NCBI RefSeq assembly: GCF_032341175.1
Contig: NZ_CP135435.1
Coordinates: 4,216,001 to 4,280,000, forward strand
From: Bacillus sp. DTU_2020_1000418_1_SI_GHA_SEK_038
GTDB taxonomy: Bacteria > Bacillota > Bacilli > Bacillales > Cytobacillaceae
Length of the DNA: 64,000 nucleotides
Direction: 5' to 3'
Every line of letters starts with the position of its first letter. The first letter of the stretch is position 1. A program made the translations under genes and the position numbers. The notes beneath the pieces were generated by a model. It made no database searches. It was not told the origin of the DNA and saw nothing but the letters and a program-made list of their open reading frames with translations. This document shows, piece after piece, positions 39,320 through 48,299 of the stretch.

Positions 39320-40066
39320 ATGAAAGTTCGTCAGGATGCATGGACCGAAGAAAATGATTTATTACTAGCTGAAACCGTATTAAGACATGTAAGAGAGGGA
39401 AGTACACAATTAAATGCTTTTGAAGAGGTGGGCGATCGACTCGACCGAACTTCTGCGGCATGTGGATTTCGCTGGAATGCTGTTGTAAGGCATCAATATG
39501 AAAAGGCTTTGCAGCTCGCTAAGAAACAGCGGAAGCAAAGACAGCGCTTGCTTGGAAAAGATCAGGGCGGAAAGAAAAAGCTGCTATATGCACCGCCAGT
39601 ACCATCCATTTCAGAGGTTGAATCCGTACCCGCAGCGGCAATGATGTTATCAGCACCTGCAGAACAGGATGATTCATTGGAAATTATCGAAGCAAGGCCT
39701 GTTCCTTCCTATATCGAGGAACCGAGCTACACAAGCGGAACTCACATTGGCGCCAATGATTTAAATCTTGATCGCGTCATTACTTACTTACAATCTTTAA
39801 AACACTCGAGTATTCAATTAGATATTTTGAGAAATGAGAATGAAAGATTGAAGCGTGAGAATGCACAGATTAAGAGCCGAAACGATGAGCTGGAGGGTAA
39901 GATTAACCAGCTTGAAGAAAATACGGAAACGATCCAAGAAGATTACGAGACGTTAATGAAGATCATGAACCGTGCCCGCAAACTCGTACTCTTTGAGGAA
40001 GAAGAAAGACCAGCGACTAAGTTCAAGATGGATCGAAACGGAAACCTAGAAAAGGTAGCAGAATAA
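39320..40066 (+). CDS. rsfA: Prespore-specific transcriptional regulator RsfA
   Basis: DNA-binding modulator of sigma-F-dependent gene expression in the forespore. 248 residues from ATG 39320 ([19 protein letters not shown]); the N-terminal Myb/SANT-like domain (about 5-60) includes [16 protein letters not shown], then a basic stretch, a variable linker and a C-terminal coiled coil (about 175-230, [20 protein letters not shown]). Ribosome site GGGAG. Position next to lipL matches B. subtilis ywfN-ywfL. Confidence 0.92.
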   Translation: MKVRQDAWTEENDLLLAETVLRHVREGSTQLNAFEEVGDRLDRTSAACGFRWNAVVRHQYEKALQLAKKQRKQRQRLLGKDQGGKKKLLYAPPVPSISEVESVPAAAMMLSAPAEQDDSLEIIEARPVPSYIEEPSYTSGTHIGANDLNLDRVITYLQSLKHSSIQLDILRNENERLKRENAQIKSRNDELEGKINQLEENTETIQEDYETLMKIMNRARKLVLFEEEERPATKFKMDRNGNLEKVAE

Positions 40067-40070
40067 CAAG

Positions 40071-40265
40071 AAAAGCGGAAGCGCCTCGCCCACCCCCGAC
40101 AAGCACAAGTCGAGCCTTCCGGAAAGGTGTTCTTTACCTTTTTGGGAGGATTGGCTTGTGACCTCGAGGGGGTAGGCGCTCCTCCTAAAAGCTAGCGCTT
40201 CTACTCGTGCGATGATTATGCTGTCGAAGCGTTCCTTATGGAGCTAGACAATTCTCAAACTCGAA
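40071..40265 (+). repeat. R8 structured repeat, copy b
   Basis: Begins AAAAGCGGAAGCGCC, ends GGAGCTAGACAATTCTC-AAACTCGA. The interior GACAAGCACAAGTCGAGCC .. GGTGTTCTTTACC .. GGATTGGCTTGTGACCTCGAG is closely related to copy d and can fold on itself. It directly follows the rsfA stop. Confidence 0.8.
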
Positions 40266-40341
40266 AAATGTTTAATTTATTCTTTAAATATAAAACTTCC
40301 AATTTTGGGAGCAGGAGAAGGAATTACATCCTCGATTTTTT

Positions 40342-40376
40342 AAAAAAGCCGTAACGCTGCCGTTTACGGCTTTTTC
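40342..40376. terminator. Terminator after lipL
   Basis: GCCGTAA (40348-40354) / TTACGGC (40364-40370) with flanking A6 and T5 runs; works for lipL on the minus strand and possibly rsfA on the plus strand. Confidence 0.8.
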
Positions 40377-40381
40377 ATATT

Positions 40382-41209
40382 TCACCGGAGCACCTTTTCA
40401 TTTCGCTCGACCATACGCTGATAATACCCTTCAAACAGCGAAATCTCCTCACCCTGCAGTTCACCTGAAAATAAGTGGTTGGAACGATTCTTTAATGCTT
40501 GCAAAAACCGAAGCATTACATCCTGTATTGAAAGTTTTTGCCCCAGCAATTCAGATAAAGAGGCCATCACCTCAGGCTTTATTTCAGGAAAAAGGAATTT
40601 AGAGTCTGCATCCTTCTTGGAAGTTGCATAAAAACGTTCAATTTGTTCAGCACGGGCACTCCCGCTTCCTTGTACACAGAGATAAATCTGTACAGCTACC
40701 CCATTTCGCAGGCGCCTTTGGGAGATACCAGCGAACTTTTTTCCGCCTATACTTAAGTCATAGCTGCCCGGACAATAGGAGCCAACAATCTCCCTTGCCT
40801 CTATTTCCTTATTAAAATCGGAAAACATTTCCTTAACGAGCATCCACATTGCATCATAGCCGCGATTAATATCAATACCCTTATCACTTTCGGAAAAAAC
40901 TAGAGTTAAATTTAAGACCCCTTCATCCAAAACAACGGCCAATCCGCCAGAATTTCTGACAATGACATGATAACCCTCGTTTTGCAAATAGCCTATCCCC
41001 TCTTCCAGAAAGGGAAGCTTTGTATCCTGGATGCCTAAAACAACTGTATCCCGGTGAACCCAAGCCCTTGCCGTTGGTGGAGCCATTCCGCTCCCAACCG
41101 ATGCACAGAGGGTATCATCCATTCCGAATGAATATAAAGCATGTAAATGGACGGCTGCTGACGACTGATCAATCACTCTCCATTGATCTTGCTGTAGTAA
41201 ATCATTCAT
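40382..41209 (-). CDS. lipL: Octanoyl-[GcvH]:protein N-octanoyltransferase LipL
   Basis: Amidotransferase that moves octanoyl from GcvH to E2 lipoyl domains in the Bacillus lipoylation relay. 275 residues; BPL/LplA fold with [20 protein letters not shown], the acyl-accepting Cys in [16 protein letters not shown] and the Lys of [17 protein letters not shown] ribosome site. Same neighbourhood as B. subtilis ywfL (between pta and rsfA). Confidence 0.92.
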   Translation of the reverse strand: MNDLLQQDQWRVIDQSSAAVHLHALYSFGMDDTLCASVGSGMAPPTARAWVHRDTVVLGIQDTKLPFLEEGIGYLQNEGYHVIVRNSGGLAVVLDEGVLNLTLVFSESDKGIDINRGYDAMWMLVKEMFSDFNKEIEAREIVGSYCPGSYDLSIGGKKFAGISQRRLRNGVAVQIYLCVQGSGSARAEQIERFYATSKKDADSKFLFPEIKPEVMASLSELLGQKLSIQDVMLRFLQALKNRSNHLFSGELQGEEISLFEGYYQRMVERNEKVLR

Positions 41210-41341
41210 ATAGTGGTTCTCCTTTGAGCGAATCCTTTCAATATAACGCTAATATGAAATAGTTCTATATTATGGTTTTCATCCTTCTCTTCCAATAACA
41301 CTTATTTCTCAACCAAAGGACATTATATCAGCAAAAATCGC

Positions 41342-41372
41342 GAAAAAAAAGAGACCGACTTAAGTCCGTCCC
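41342..41372 (-). terminator. Terminator after pta
   Basis: GACCGACTT (41352-41360) / AAGTCCGTC (41361-41369); on the minus strand followed by TCTCTTTTTTTT. Confidence 0.75.
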
Positions 41373-41387
41373 TCACGTCTAGCCTAA

Positions 41388-42365
41388 TTAATCTCTCAAT
41401 GCCTGTGCGGCGGTAATTAAGGCTAGTTTATAGACATCCTCTTCATTGCATCCGCGGGAAAGGTCGTTAACTGGCTGGTTCAACCCTTGTAAAATAGGGC
41501 CGATTGCTTCAAACCTCCCAAGACGCTGAGCTATTTTATAACCAATATTTCCTGCCTCCAAGCTTGGGAAAATAAAAACGTTCGCATCCCCTTGGATCGG
41601 TGAATCCGGTGCCTTCTTCTTAGCTACAGATGGGACAAATGCTGCATCGAACTGAAATTCCCCATCAATTAATAATTGCGGATTCCGTTTTTTTACCTCT
41701 TCAACGGCCGCAATGACCTTTTCGGTTTCCGGGGACTTCGCTGATCCCTTTGTTGAGAAGCTTAGCATCGCTATCCGCGGCTCGATATCAAACATTTTCG
41801 CTGTTTTGGCACTTTCAATGGCGATCTCCGCCAAATCCTGACTGTCCGGAGCAATATTTATGGCACAATCTGCAAAAACATACTCTTCATCCTCCCGAAC
41901 CATGATGAAGACACCCGATGTTTTCCTTACACCATCAATTGTTTTGATAATCTGCAATGCGGGACGAACGGTATCAGCCGTTGAATGAGCAGCCCCGCTT
42001 ACAAGTCCATCCGCTTTATTCATATATACGAGCATGGTTCCGAAGTAATTTTCATCGAGAAGAATTTTTCTTGCATCCTCTTCAGAAGCTTTTCCGTTTC
42101 TTCTTTCTACAAAGGCAGCCACCATTTCATCAACTAATGCATTTTTGTTTGGATCATAAACTTCCGCACCCTCTAGTGAAATGTTCATCTCCTTCGCCTT
42201 TTCCTCAATTTCGGTAAGCCCGCCAATTAAGATAGGCGTCAGTATTTTCCCTTCCGCCAGCCTTCCTGCAGCTGCTAGTATTCGATTATCCGTCCCTTCC
42301 GGAAAAACAATTTTTATATTCTTCCCCTTGACCTTTTCCTGTAACTTTCTAAATAAATCAATCAT
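41388..42365 (-). CDS. pta: Phosphate acetyltransferase
   Basis: Converts acetyl-CoA to acetyl phosphate for overflow metabolism. 325 residues, the short Gram-positive form without N-terminal regulatory domains. Signatures: VFPEGTDNRILAAA, DGLVSGAAHSTADTVRPALQ, ALSFSTKGSAKSPE-like MLSFSTKGSAKSPE and NVFIFPSLEAGNIGYK. AAAGGAGAG ribosome site. Divergent from hemQ, as in B. subtilis. Confidence 0.95.
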   Translation of the reverse strand: MIDLFRKLQEKVKGKNIKIVFPEGTDNRILAAAGRLAEGKILTPILIGGLTEIEEKAKEMNISLEGAEVYDPNKNALVDEMVAAFVERRNGKASEEDARKILLDENYFGTMLVYMNKADGLVSGAAHSTADTVRPALQIIKTIDGVRKTSGVFIMVREDEEYVFADCAINIAPDSQDLAEIAIESAKTAKMFDIEPRIAMLSFSTKGSAKSPETEKVIAAVEEVKKRNPQLLIDGEFQFDAAFVPSVAKKKAPDSPIQGDANVFIFPSLEAGNIGYKIAQRLGRFEAIGPILQGLNQPVNDLSRGCNEEDVYKLALITAAQALRD

Positions 42366-42610
42366 TACTTACTCTCCTTTAGCTGGAAAAAGTTAGTCAC
42401 AATTTTAATCTACGGCTTAATACTATTATCGTCAAATTCAATCATTCAATATTTGGCTCTTGTAACAAAGTATCCACAATTCTGCCATACTATACGGCTT
42501 TCCTCTGCCTTTTCAAGTTTTATAAAGTGGTTAATTGGAGAAACTGTGATATAGTAATGGTGTAATTTAGGCGCTTCCGCCTTTCTAAGTACATAATAGG
42601 AGTGATAGTT

Positions 42611-43357
42611 ATGAGTGAAGCAGCAAAAACGCTCGAGGGCTGGTATAGTTTACATGACTTCCGTGCTATTGATTGGACGTCTTGGAAGATGCTTTCTAGT
42701 GATGAGCGCCAAGCAGCTATCCATGAGTTTGTAACCCTGGTTGACAAATGGAATGGGGTTCAGAGTGAGAAAAAAGGCAGCCACGCATTGTATACAGTTG
42801 TTGGCCAAAAAGCCGATTTTATGATGATGGTGTTACGACCAACTTTAGAAGAATTAAATGAAATTGAAAATGAATTTAATAAAACTAAGCTAGCTGAATA
42901 TACGGTTCCTGTGTATTCCTATGTGTCCGTTGTGGAACTAAGCAATTACTTGCCTTCCGATCAGGACCCTTACCAAAGCCCAGAAGTACTTGCCCGCCTA
43001 TATCCAATTCTGCCTAAGGCTAAGCATGTATGCTTCTATCCAATGGACAAACGCCGTCAAGGCAATGATAACTGGTATATGCTTCCGATGGAAGACCGCC
43101 GCAATATGATGCGCAGCCATGGGATGATAGGCCGCCAATATGCAGGCAAGGTGAAACAAATTATTACTGGTTCTGTCGGTTTAGATGACTACGAGTGGGG
43201 CGTTACGCTATTCTCTGATGATGCACTTCAATTCAAAAAGCTTGTATACGAAATGCGTTTTGACGAAGTAAGTGCTCGCTATGGAGAGTTTGGCTCCTTC
43301 TTCGTTGGAAATCTGCTTGAGGAAAATCAAATTAGCAAGCTGCTGCATGTCAATTAA
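42611..43357 (+). CDS. hemQ: Coproheme decarboxylase HemQ
   Basis: Last step of the coproporphyrin-dependent haem pathway of Gram-positives: decarboxylates coproheme to haem b. 248 residues, chlorite-dismutase-like fold. Signatures: [30 protein letters not shown], the haem-ligand region [17 protein letters not shown] and [35 protein letters not shown] at 42611 after AGGAGTG; a GTG at 42602 overlaps that site. An R8-like fragment GGCGCTTCCGCC lies upstream. Confidence 0.95.
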   Translation: MSEAAKTLEGWYSLHDFRAIDWTSWKMLSSDERQAAIHEFVTLVDKWNGVQSEKKGSHALYTVVGQKADFMMMVLRPTLEELNEIENEFNKTKLAEYTVPVYSYVSVVELSNYLPSDQDPYQSPEVLARLYPILPKAKHVCFYPMDKRRQGNDNWYMLPMEDRRNMMRSHGMIGRQYAGKVKQIITGSVGLDDYEWGVTLFSDDALQFKKLVYEMRFDEVSARYGEFGSFFVGNLLEENQISKLLHVN

Positions 43358-43365
43358 CTGTTTTA

Positions 43366-43396
43366 ACTCCTAGATTTGATCTAGGAGTATTTTTTA
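43366..43396 (+). terminator. Terminator after hemQ
   Basis: ACTCCTAGAT (43366-43375) / ATCTAGGAGT (43379-43388) followed by ATTTTTTATT. Confidence 0.9.
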
Positions 43397-43757
43397 TTGA
43401 AATCCTTCTTTTTCCCCTCCCCCTTATTGAGGCTCTTCTTTTTTATTCATAAAAGCATAAAGGAACAAGCATGAACATACTAATGAATTAGTGAGCGGTT
43501 ATCCAATCCTTTTTATGAGTTTTTCCTAGTTTCCTTCATGGCGTTTATGAGGGAAAAATCTCTGATAATCTATTAATTATGATCCACTTCCCTTGAGAAA
43601 AAATTCTGCGATGCTTCAAGGTTCTTTTTTATGAAGGAAATGGAGTGGGAGCTCACATATTTAAGTGGGATACATAGCTCCGCTCACACCGCCATTTTGA
43701 ATAATAGTTCTTAAAAATGGGGTACTGTTTAACTATTTAAGCTTGGGAGGGGAAAAA
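43397..43757. other. Gene-free stretch upstream of gerQ
   Basis: About 360 nt. It holds diverged sequence reminiscent of the R4 family (CATGAAC, GAGCGGTT, TTCATGGCG) but without a clean 52-bp period. The gerQ promoter must be here; no sigma-E match was convincing. Confidence 0.4.
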
Positions 43758-44267
43758 ATGAGTCAATCAGGTTTTAATCCATATGGAACACCTTATTATG
43801 GGTTTCAGCAGCCTATGGCAGGTGTGCCGGGACAAAAGCCTTCAATGAGTGCCCAGCCTGTCATGCCACAAATGCCAACAGTTCAGCAAACAATGGGGAT
43901 GATGCCAACTGGCGGGATGCTTCCTCCGCAAACCACTGGAATGAGCCCACAAACAACTGGCCCGCAGGTACCTGGCATGCTTCCGATTGAACAATCTTAT
44001 ATCGAGAACATTCTGCGCTTAAACAAAGGAAAGCTTGTCACCGTTTATGCAACCTTTGAGAACAATAGAGAATGGAATACGAAAAAATTCGAGGGAATCA
44101 TTGAAGCTGCTGGAAGAGACCACTTGATATTAAGTGATCCTCAATCAGGCATGAGATTCTTAATTCCAATGGTGTATGTAGATTATGTGACATTCTCCGA
44201 AGAGATCGAATACGAGTACCCAGGGTTCACACCACCTGGAATGTTATCGCAATTTAGCCCTAGATAA
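43758..44267 (+). CDS. gerQ: Spore coat/germination protein GerQ
   Basis: Inner spore coat protein needed for localisation of the cortex hydrolase CwlJ, cross-linked by transglutaminase in B. subtilis. 169 residues: a low-complexity N-terminus (1-80) rich in Pro, Gln, Met, Gly with TTGMSPQTTGPQ, then a conserved C-terminal domain LPIEQSYIENILRLNKGK, EGIIEAAGRDHLILSDP and YVDYVTFSEEIEYEYPG. ATG at 43758 after GGGAGGGG; the upstream start at 43743 overlaps it. Confidence 0.94.
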   Translation: MSQSGFNPYGTPYYGFQQPMAGVPGQKPSMSAQPVMPQMPTVQQTMGMMPTGGMLPPQTTGMSPQTTGPQVPGMLPIEQSYIENILRLNKGKLVTVYATFENNREWNTKKFEGIIEAAGRDHLILSDPQSGMRFLIPMVYVDYVTFSEEIEYEYPGFTPPGMLSQFSPR

Positions 44268-44270
44268 TTA

Positions 44271-44374
44271 CGAAAAGCGGAAGCGCCTTCGGAACAATCA
44301 AAGGGCAATTGTTCGTGCGATGATTATGCTGCCGAAGCGTTCCTTGTGGAGCTAGACAGTTCTCTAACTCGAGT
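44271..44374 (+). repeat. R8 structured repeat, copy c
   Basis: A short form: CGAAAAGCGGAAGCGCC at the left, GGAGCTAGACAGTTCTC-AACTCGA at the right, sharing TTCGTGCGATGATTATGCTG with copy b. Directly follows the gerQ stop. Confidence 0.78.
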
Positions 44375-44400
44375 AAAGTTATTCTTTCTTATCTACAGCC

Positions 44401-44438
44401 AAAAGAAGCTTTGACAAACTAGTCAAAGCTTCTTTTGG
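44401..44438. terminator. Bidirectional terminator between gerQ and ywdK
   Basis: AGAAGCTTTGAC (44404-44415) / GTCAAAGCTTCT (44422-44433) with T/A flanks, between convergent genes. Confidence 0.85.
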
Positions 44439-44445
44439 TTTTCAC

Positions 44446-44817
44446 TTATAAATATTTCACAGCAGCTACAATCAATAGCACCCAAGCTGCCAAAAAGGAA
44501 ACCCCGCCTAAAGGTGTAATTGCGCCAAGGATACTGATTTGAGTAACGGTTAAAGCGTATAAGCTGCCTGAGAAAAGAACAATCCCAATGAGCATCATCC
44601 AGCCAGACCACGATAATAGGGCATTTGCCGGCATTTTACCAAGCAGTACTCCTATAACTAACAGGCCAGTAGCATGAAACATTTGATATTGAACACCTGT
44701 CTTCCAAATTTCCAGATACTTTGGTTCTACCATTTTTTCAAGCCCATGAGCACCAAATGCACCCAAAGCCACAGATAAAAAGGCATTTAGCGCCCCGAGA
44801 ATAATAAATAATTTCAT
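44446..44817 (-). CDS. ywdK: DUF423 family membrane protein YwdK
   Basis: 123 residues with four hydrophobic helices; starts MKLFIILGALNAFLSVALGAFGAHGL, the DUF423 signature, and has YQMFHATGLLVIG. Function unknown. Two adjacent ATGs (44820, 44817) follow GAGGGAAG; the second is better spaced. Confidence 0.88.
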   Translation of the reverse strand: MKLFIILGALNAFLSVALGAFGAHGLEKMVEPKYLEIWKTGVQYQMFHATGLLVIGVLLGKMPANALLSWSGWMMLIGIVLFSGSLYALTVTQISILGAITPLGGVSFLAAWVLLIVAAVKYL

Positions 44818-44858
44818 CATACTTCCCTCACAAAATGTACTTAGACTTCTATTAAATT

Positions 44859-45140
44859 TTAAAAATCAAATAAAGATTCCCCGTTAGCACTATCATCCAT
44901 TTCCATTCGCTTCGGCTGCTGAATGGGAGCTGCTGGCTGAACGTCCTGTACAGCTGGAGCCATGTAAGAATTTATTGAAGGGGTTAAGCCCTTTTCCTGT
45001 GCCGGCTCGTCAAGAATTAACTCACATAAAGATTTAATCGCATGAATTCTTTCACGTAGCCTTGCCGTTGTTGAACTATCTTTTGCTTCCTTCAATTCTT
45101 TTTCCATCTTCCCTAAAAGCTGCTGGACAGAAATGTTCAA
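44859..45140 (-). CDS. ywdI: YwdI family protein
   Basis: About 93 residues, soluble and charged, with an N-terminal helical part (QQLLGKMEKELKEAKDSS, ERIHAIKSLCELILDEP) and a Pro/Ala-rich middle before a short acidic C-terminus NGESLFDF. AAGGAG precedes several possible starts (TTG 45149, GTG 45143, TTG 45140); 45140 is chosen for spacing. It lies near ywdK as in B. subtilis. Function unknown. Confidence 0.75.
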   Translation of the reverse strand: MNISVQQLLGKMEKELKEAKDSSTTARLRERIHAIKSLCELILDEPAQEKGLTPSINSYMAPAVQDVQPAAPIQQPKRMEMDDSANGESLFDF

Positions 45141-45194
45141 CACAATCAACTCCTTCGTGCCTATTTGTTAAAAATATGGAAAATCCCTAGACAG

Positions 45195-45377
45195 CTATTT
45201 ATCTCCCTTTCTTTCAAAACGTAAGCACGGTTGCCCCGATGCGCGCAATACCTCCATTGAAGGAAGCTTTGCTGTTTTGAATTGAAAAGCTTTACAGCCT
45301 TTAGGAAATCTTTGATCCCACGTTACATAGAAAAATTTACACTTAAAACAATCTACTCTCTTTGCCTTCATTTTCAT
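45195..45377 (-). CDS. Small cysteine-rich, probably zinc-binding protein
   Basis: 60 residues. Cysteines in VDCFKCKFFYVTWD, KGCKAF and QPCLRF give a C-x2-C..C..C set suited to a zinc or iron knuckle. The TWDxxxPxGCxxF..PSxxV..GxxC pattern recurs, as far as I recall, in uncharacterised proteins of many bacteria. Ribosome site GGGGAATGA. Same strand as ywdI, 55 nt apart. Function unknown. Confidence 0.75.
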   Translation of the reverse strand: MKMKAKRVDCFKCKFFYVTWDQRFPKGCKAFQFKTAKLPSMEVLRASGQPCLRFERKGDK

Positions 45378-45472
45378 TCATTCCCCAATTAATCATTCTA
45401 CATTATACATGATAGCAAATGAATTTTCGATCACACTGTATTATTGAGAGGCCCCTTTTGCCAAATCCTGTC

Positions 45473-45488
45473 TGTTTCACGTGAAACA
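45473..45488. other. parS site (ParB/Spo0J binding site)
   Basis: TGTTTCACGTGAAACA is a perfect 16-bp palindrome and exactly fits the B. subtilis parS consensus TGTTnCACGTGAAACA. It lies in the gap between the small Cys-rich gene and moeB. Its presence suggests that this window lies in the origin-proximal part of the chromosome. Confidence 0.88.
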
Positions 45489-45522
45489 AGGCGAATGATG
45501 TAGAAATCACCAAAATAGAACC

Positions 45523-45565
45523 TTAAAAAGGGTCCTACTCATTACAGATTAGGACCCTCTTTTAT
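45523..45565 (-). terminator. Terminator after moeB
   Basis: AGGGTCCTA (45529-45537) / TAGGACCCT (45550-45558); on the minus strand followed by TTTTTAAGG. Confidence 0.8.
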
Positions 45566-45616
45566 CATTATCTTTTAGGCTTTGTAAATGTATCGTTTTA
45601 CTTAGCCACTAATTCC

Positions 45617-46636
45617 TTATCCAAGCAAACGCTGATAAATCGCTTTAGCCTGTGTTAAATCATTTGTGCCATGAATGAGCGCCCGGCCATCATTAAAAAT
45701 AACGAGACGCTGCTCATCCATTTCAACAGAAAGTAAATAAGGATTTCCCTTCACCTGGTAGCCGAGCGTTCTTAACTGACGAGATAAATCACCTAACTGA
45801 ATTTGCTGCTGTCTTGGCGGACGAATTTGCACGGTATCCCTTCCACAAAGAACTGTTGATTTCATCATGTTTTCGCTGTCAAGGTACGGATAGGTTCTCA
45901 TTTCTCCACACGACAAACAGCCTGTATCCTTTGCCTTCGAAACCTTCATACTAGTATATTGATTTCTCCATAAATCAAAGCTGACAAAGGAGGTTCTAAC
46001 AGCATCCCAGTCTTCCACAAGAATTTTCAAAGCTTCTGCGGCTTGGTGTGAAATGGCCATCTGTACAGCTGGTCCAATGATTCCGCCCGTATCACAGGTC
46101 ATCCCTTGAACAGGAATCGTTTTAAGCAGGCAATTCAAACAAGGAGTCTTTCCAGGTATAATGGTCAGGCTCATGCCAAAGCTCCCAACGCATCCCCCAT
46201 AGATCCACGGGATATGATGCTTTTGTGAGATATCATTGATCATCATTCTTGTTTCGAAATTATCCGTTGCATCGATGATTAAATCTACACCTTGAATTAG
46301 GTCCTCCATCATTTCTGGATTCGCATCCGCAATCACAGCTTGGATGTTAACGTCTGAATTAATGGCTTGCAGCCGCTTCGCAGCCGCTGCCGCCTTCGGA
46401 AGTTTCTCTTCCACATCCTGCTCCGTATAAAGCTGCTGGCGCTGCAGATTGCTTGCCTCCACATAATCGCGGTCGATGATCGTTAATTTTCCAATGCCCG
46501 CTCTGGTTAAAATTTCAGCATTGCCTGAACCTAAAGCACCCGCTCCAATCATCAATACATGCTTGGAACGGATTTTCTCCTGCCCCTCTTTCCCTATGAA
46601 CGGAAACAGGGTCTGCCGGGAGTATCGATCATCCAT
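45617..46636 (-). CDS. moeB: Molybdopterin-synthase adenylyltransferase MoeB (ThiF/MoeB family)
   Basis: Adenylates the MoaD C-terminal glycine so that sulfur can be added. 339 residues: Rossmann motif HVLMIGAGALGSGNAEIL, DRDYVEASNLQRQQLY, catalytic DATDNFETRMMIND, and zinc Cys pairs CLNCLL and CLSCGE. The C-terminal ~90 residues go beyond the short E. coli MoeB. The gene follows moaD by 6 nt, which favours MoeB over ThiF, although Bacillus proteins of this family can serve thiamine synthesis too. Confidence 0.87.
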   Translation of the reverse strand: MDDRYSRQTLFPFIGKEGQEKIRSKHVLMIGAGALGSGNAEILTRAGIGKLTIIDRDYVEASNLQRQQLYTEQDVEEKLPKAAAAAKRLQAINSDVNIQAVIADANPEMMEDLIQGVDLIIDATDNFETRMMINDISQKHHIPWIYGGCVGSFGMSLTIIPGKTPCLNCLLKTIPVQGMTCDTGGIIGPAVQMAISHQAAEALKILVEDWDAVRTSFVSFDLWRNQYTSMKVSKAKDTGCLSCGEMRTYPYLDSENMMKSTVLCGRDTVQIRPPRQQQIQLGDLSRQLRTLGYQVKGNPYLLSVEMDEQRLVIFNDGRALIHGTNDLTQAKAIYQRLLG

Positions 46637-46642
46637 AGTACA

Positions 46643-46876
46643 TCAGCCTCCACTGACCGGAGGAATAAACGCAACTGTATCCCCAGCTTGAGTAACCTCT
46701 TCATTAGATGCAAACTCTTCATTAATAGCCGTCATGACATTTTCCAGATTAACGGACTCATATTTTTCAGAAATAAGCTGTTTCAGCTCGGCAACGGTTT
46801 TTCCGCTCACATCCAGCTGGACAGATTCCTCTCCAACGGCGTCACGCAAATGAGCAAAAAATAAAACTTTAATCAT
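46643..46876 (-). CDS. moaD: Molybdopterin synthase sulfur carrier subunit MoaD
   Basis: 77-residue ubiquitin-fold sulfur carrier. Ends PPVSGG with the conserved Gly-Gly that is adenylated and thiocarboxylated. Starts MIKVLFFAHLRDAVG. It overlaps the moaE stop by 8 nt and is followed by moeB, so the three are translationally linked. Confidence 0.93.
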   Translation of the reverse strand: MIKVLFFAHLRDAVGEESVQLDVSGKTVAELKQLISEKYESVNLENVMTAINEEFASNEEVTQAGDTVAFIPPVSGG

Positions 46877-47336
46877 TTAGGTCACTCTCCTCCGGTTTTC
46901 CTTTTGGATAGGCAACCGTTTCAAGCTGGTTGCCAATCCATTCCTCTCCATCCTCCCAATGCTCCTTTTTCCAAATCGGAACAATCTCCTTAATTCGTTC
47001 AATTGCATATCGATTTGCTTCATAAGCATCAGCTCGATGAGGGGTTGAAACCGCAATAACAACGGCAATATCAGTAATATCAAGCTTCCCGACACGGTGA
47101 GTAATCGCGACTTCTGCCCCGCTCCAGCGCTCCTTTATTTCATGCCCAATCTGTTCAAGCTTCTTTACTGCCATTGCTTCATAGGCCTCATAAATTAAGT
47201 ACAATGTCTTTTTTCCATGAGTTAATTCGCGCACTGTACCGATAAAGGTTGTAATGGCCCCCGCCTCACGCTGGACCACTTTATCGATCACTTCTTGAAT
47301 GACAATCGGCTCCTTAGAAATCTCGTAAAAATTCAA
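46869..47336 (-). CDS. moaE: Molybdopterin synthase catalytic subunit MoaE
   Basis: Inserts sulfur from MoaD into precursor Z. 155 residues; signatures AGAITTFIGTVRELTHGK, LIYEAYEAMAVKKL, ITHRVGKLDITDIAVVIAVSTPHR and the catalytic Lys region WKKEHWEDGEEWIG. It is first in moaE-moaD-moeB. moaA, moaB/C and moeA are not within this window. Confidence 0.94.
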   Translation of the reverse strand: MNFYEISKEPIVIQEVIDKVVQREAGAITTFIGTVRELTHGKKTLYLIYEAYEAMAVKKLEQIGHEIKERWSGAEVAITHRVGKLDITDIAVVIAVSTPHRADAYEANRYAIERIKEIVPIWKKEHWEDGEEWIGNQLETVAYPKGKPEESDLND

Positions 47337-47438
47337 GTAATCCCCTCCCGATTTAATGTAGGTAGTTTATTTGTTTTCAGTAAAAGTTTATTACTATCAA
47401 CATATCAAATTTCTGGACAGATTCCAAAGGGGATGCCT

Positions 47439-48044
47439 TTATTTAAGCTTAAAATCAGACTCCATTTTTACTGCCCTTTCAAAATCTTCTTGATGATTCA
47501 TGTTGAAAAAGTGCTGTTCCTGATAATGGTATTGAAGCTTCTGAAGACAAGCTTCTGTAACGAATTTCGTCTTAGTATGTTTAAAAAACTGCCTGATTCG
47601 CAGTTCCTGATTTTGCAAGGATTGATGTACTTCTCCAATAGTATCCTTCCGGTAGGCAGCAAACAATGGATGAAGCTGGCCTGAAATATGAGGGACAGCG
47701 ACTTGATAATCATCTAAAAGGGTCAGCAAAATCCCACCTAATTGAGATGAAATAAACGGCATGTCACACGCCACGATAAGATTTTTTTCTGTGCTGGAGG
47801 CACTCAAGCCAGCATGGATTCCAGCCAGCGGCCCCATGTCCTTCCATATGTCCTTAACCATTGGGAGCCTTAAAAATTGATAGTCCTCAAAAGTATTAGT
47901 GACAATGACAATGTTTGAGACTATCTTATTTAGCTCCATCACAATTCGTTCTATCACTGTTTTTCCACCGATGGGCAACAGCGCCTTATTCGTCCCCATT
48001 CTGCTCGACTTGCCGCCAGCCATGATAATCCCTGTTGATTGCAT
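47439..48044 (-). CDS. mobA: Molybdenum cofactor guanylyltransferase MobA
   Basis: Adds GMP to molybdopterin, implying enzymes that use the guanine-dinucleotide form (DMSO-reductase family, such as formate dehydrogenase or nitrate reductase). 201 residues. Nucleotidyltransferase signature GIIMAGGKSSRMGTNKALLP and metal Asp in VACDMPF. AGGTGAGG ribosome site. It precedes moaE on the same strand, 100 nt away. Confidence 0.93.
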   Translation of the reverse strand: MQSTGIIMAGGKSSRMGTNKALLPIGGKTVIERIVMELNKIVSNIVIVTNTFEDYQFLRLPMVKDIWKDMGPLAGIHAGLSASSTEKNLIVACDMPFISSQLGGILLTLLDDYQVAVPHISGQLHPLFAAYRKDTIGEVHQSLQNQELRIRQFFKHTKTKFVTEACLQKLQYHYQEQHFFNMNHQEDFERAVKMESDFKLK

Positions 48045-48299
48045 TTCCTCACCTGCCTATCTTTGAAGGAACCAATAGTCCCTAGCTTCCTATCATTCCA
48101 TTTTCTCAACATCTTCCCTTAAGTATACCCTTTGCTTTGCCATCAAGCATGTATTTCTTAATCACTCATATAGGCAAACAATTTGAAGGATTTGTGTCTT
48201 CACAAAACGTTCAAATTAAAGTCTCGTGTTTATTAACCGAATCTTAACAATCCAAATTTATACTGAGGGCGAAATCATAAGAAAGGAAGGAAGATATAA

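Noticed and set aside
45617..46636. Thiamine adenylyltransferase ThiF
   Set aside because: Direct linkage to moaD and moaE favours MoeB; ThiF function cannot be fully excluded.
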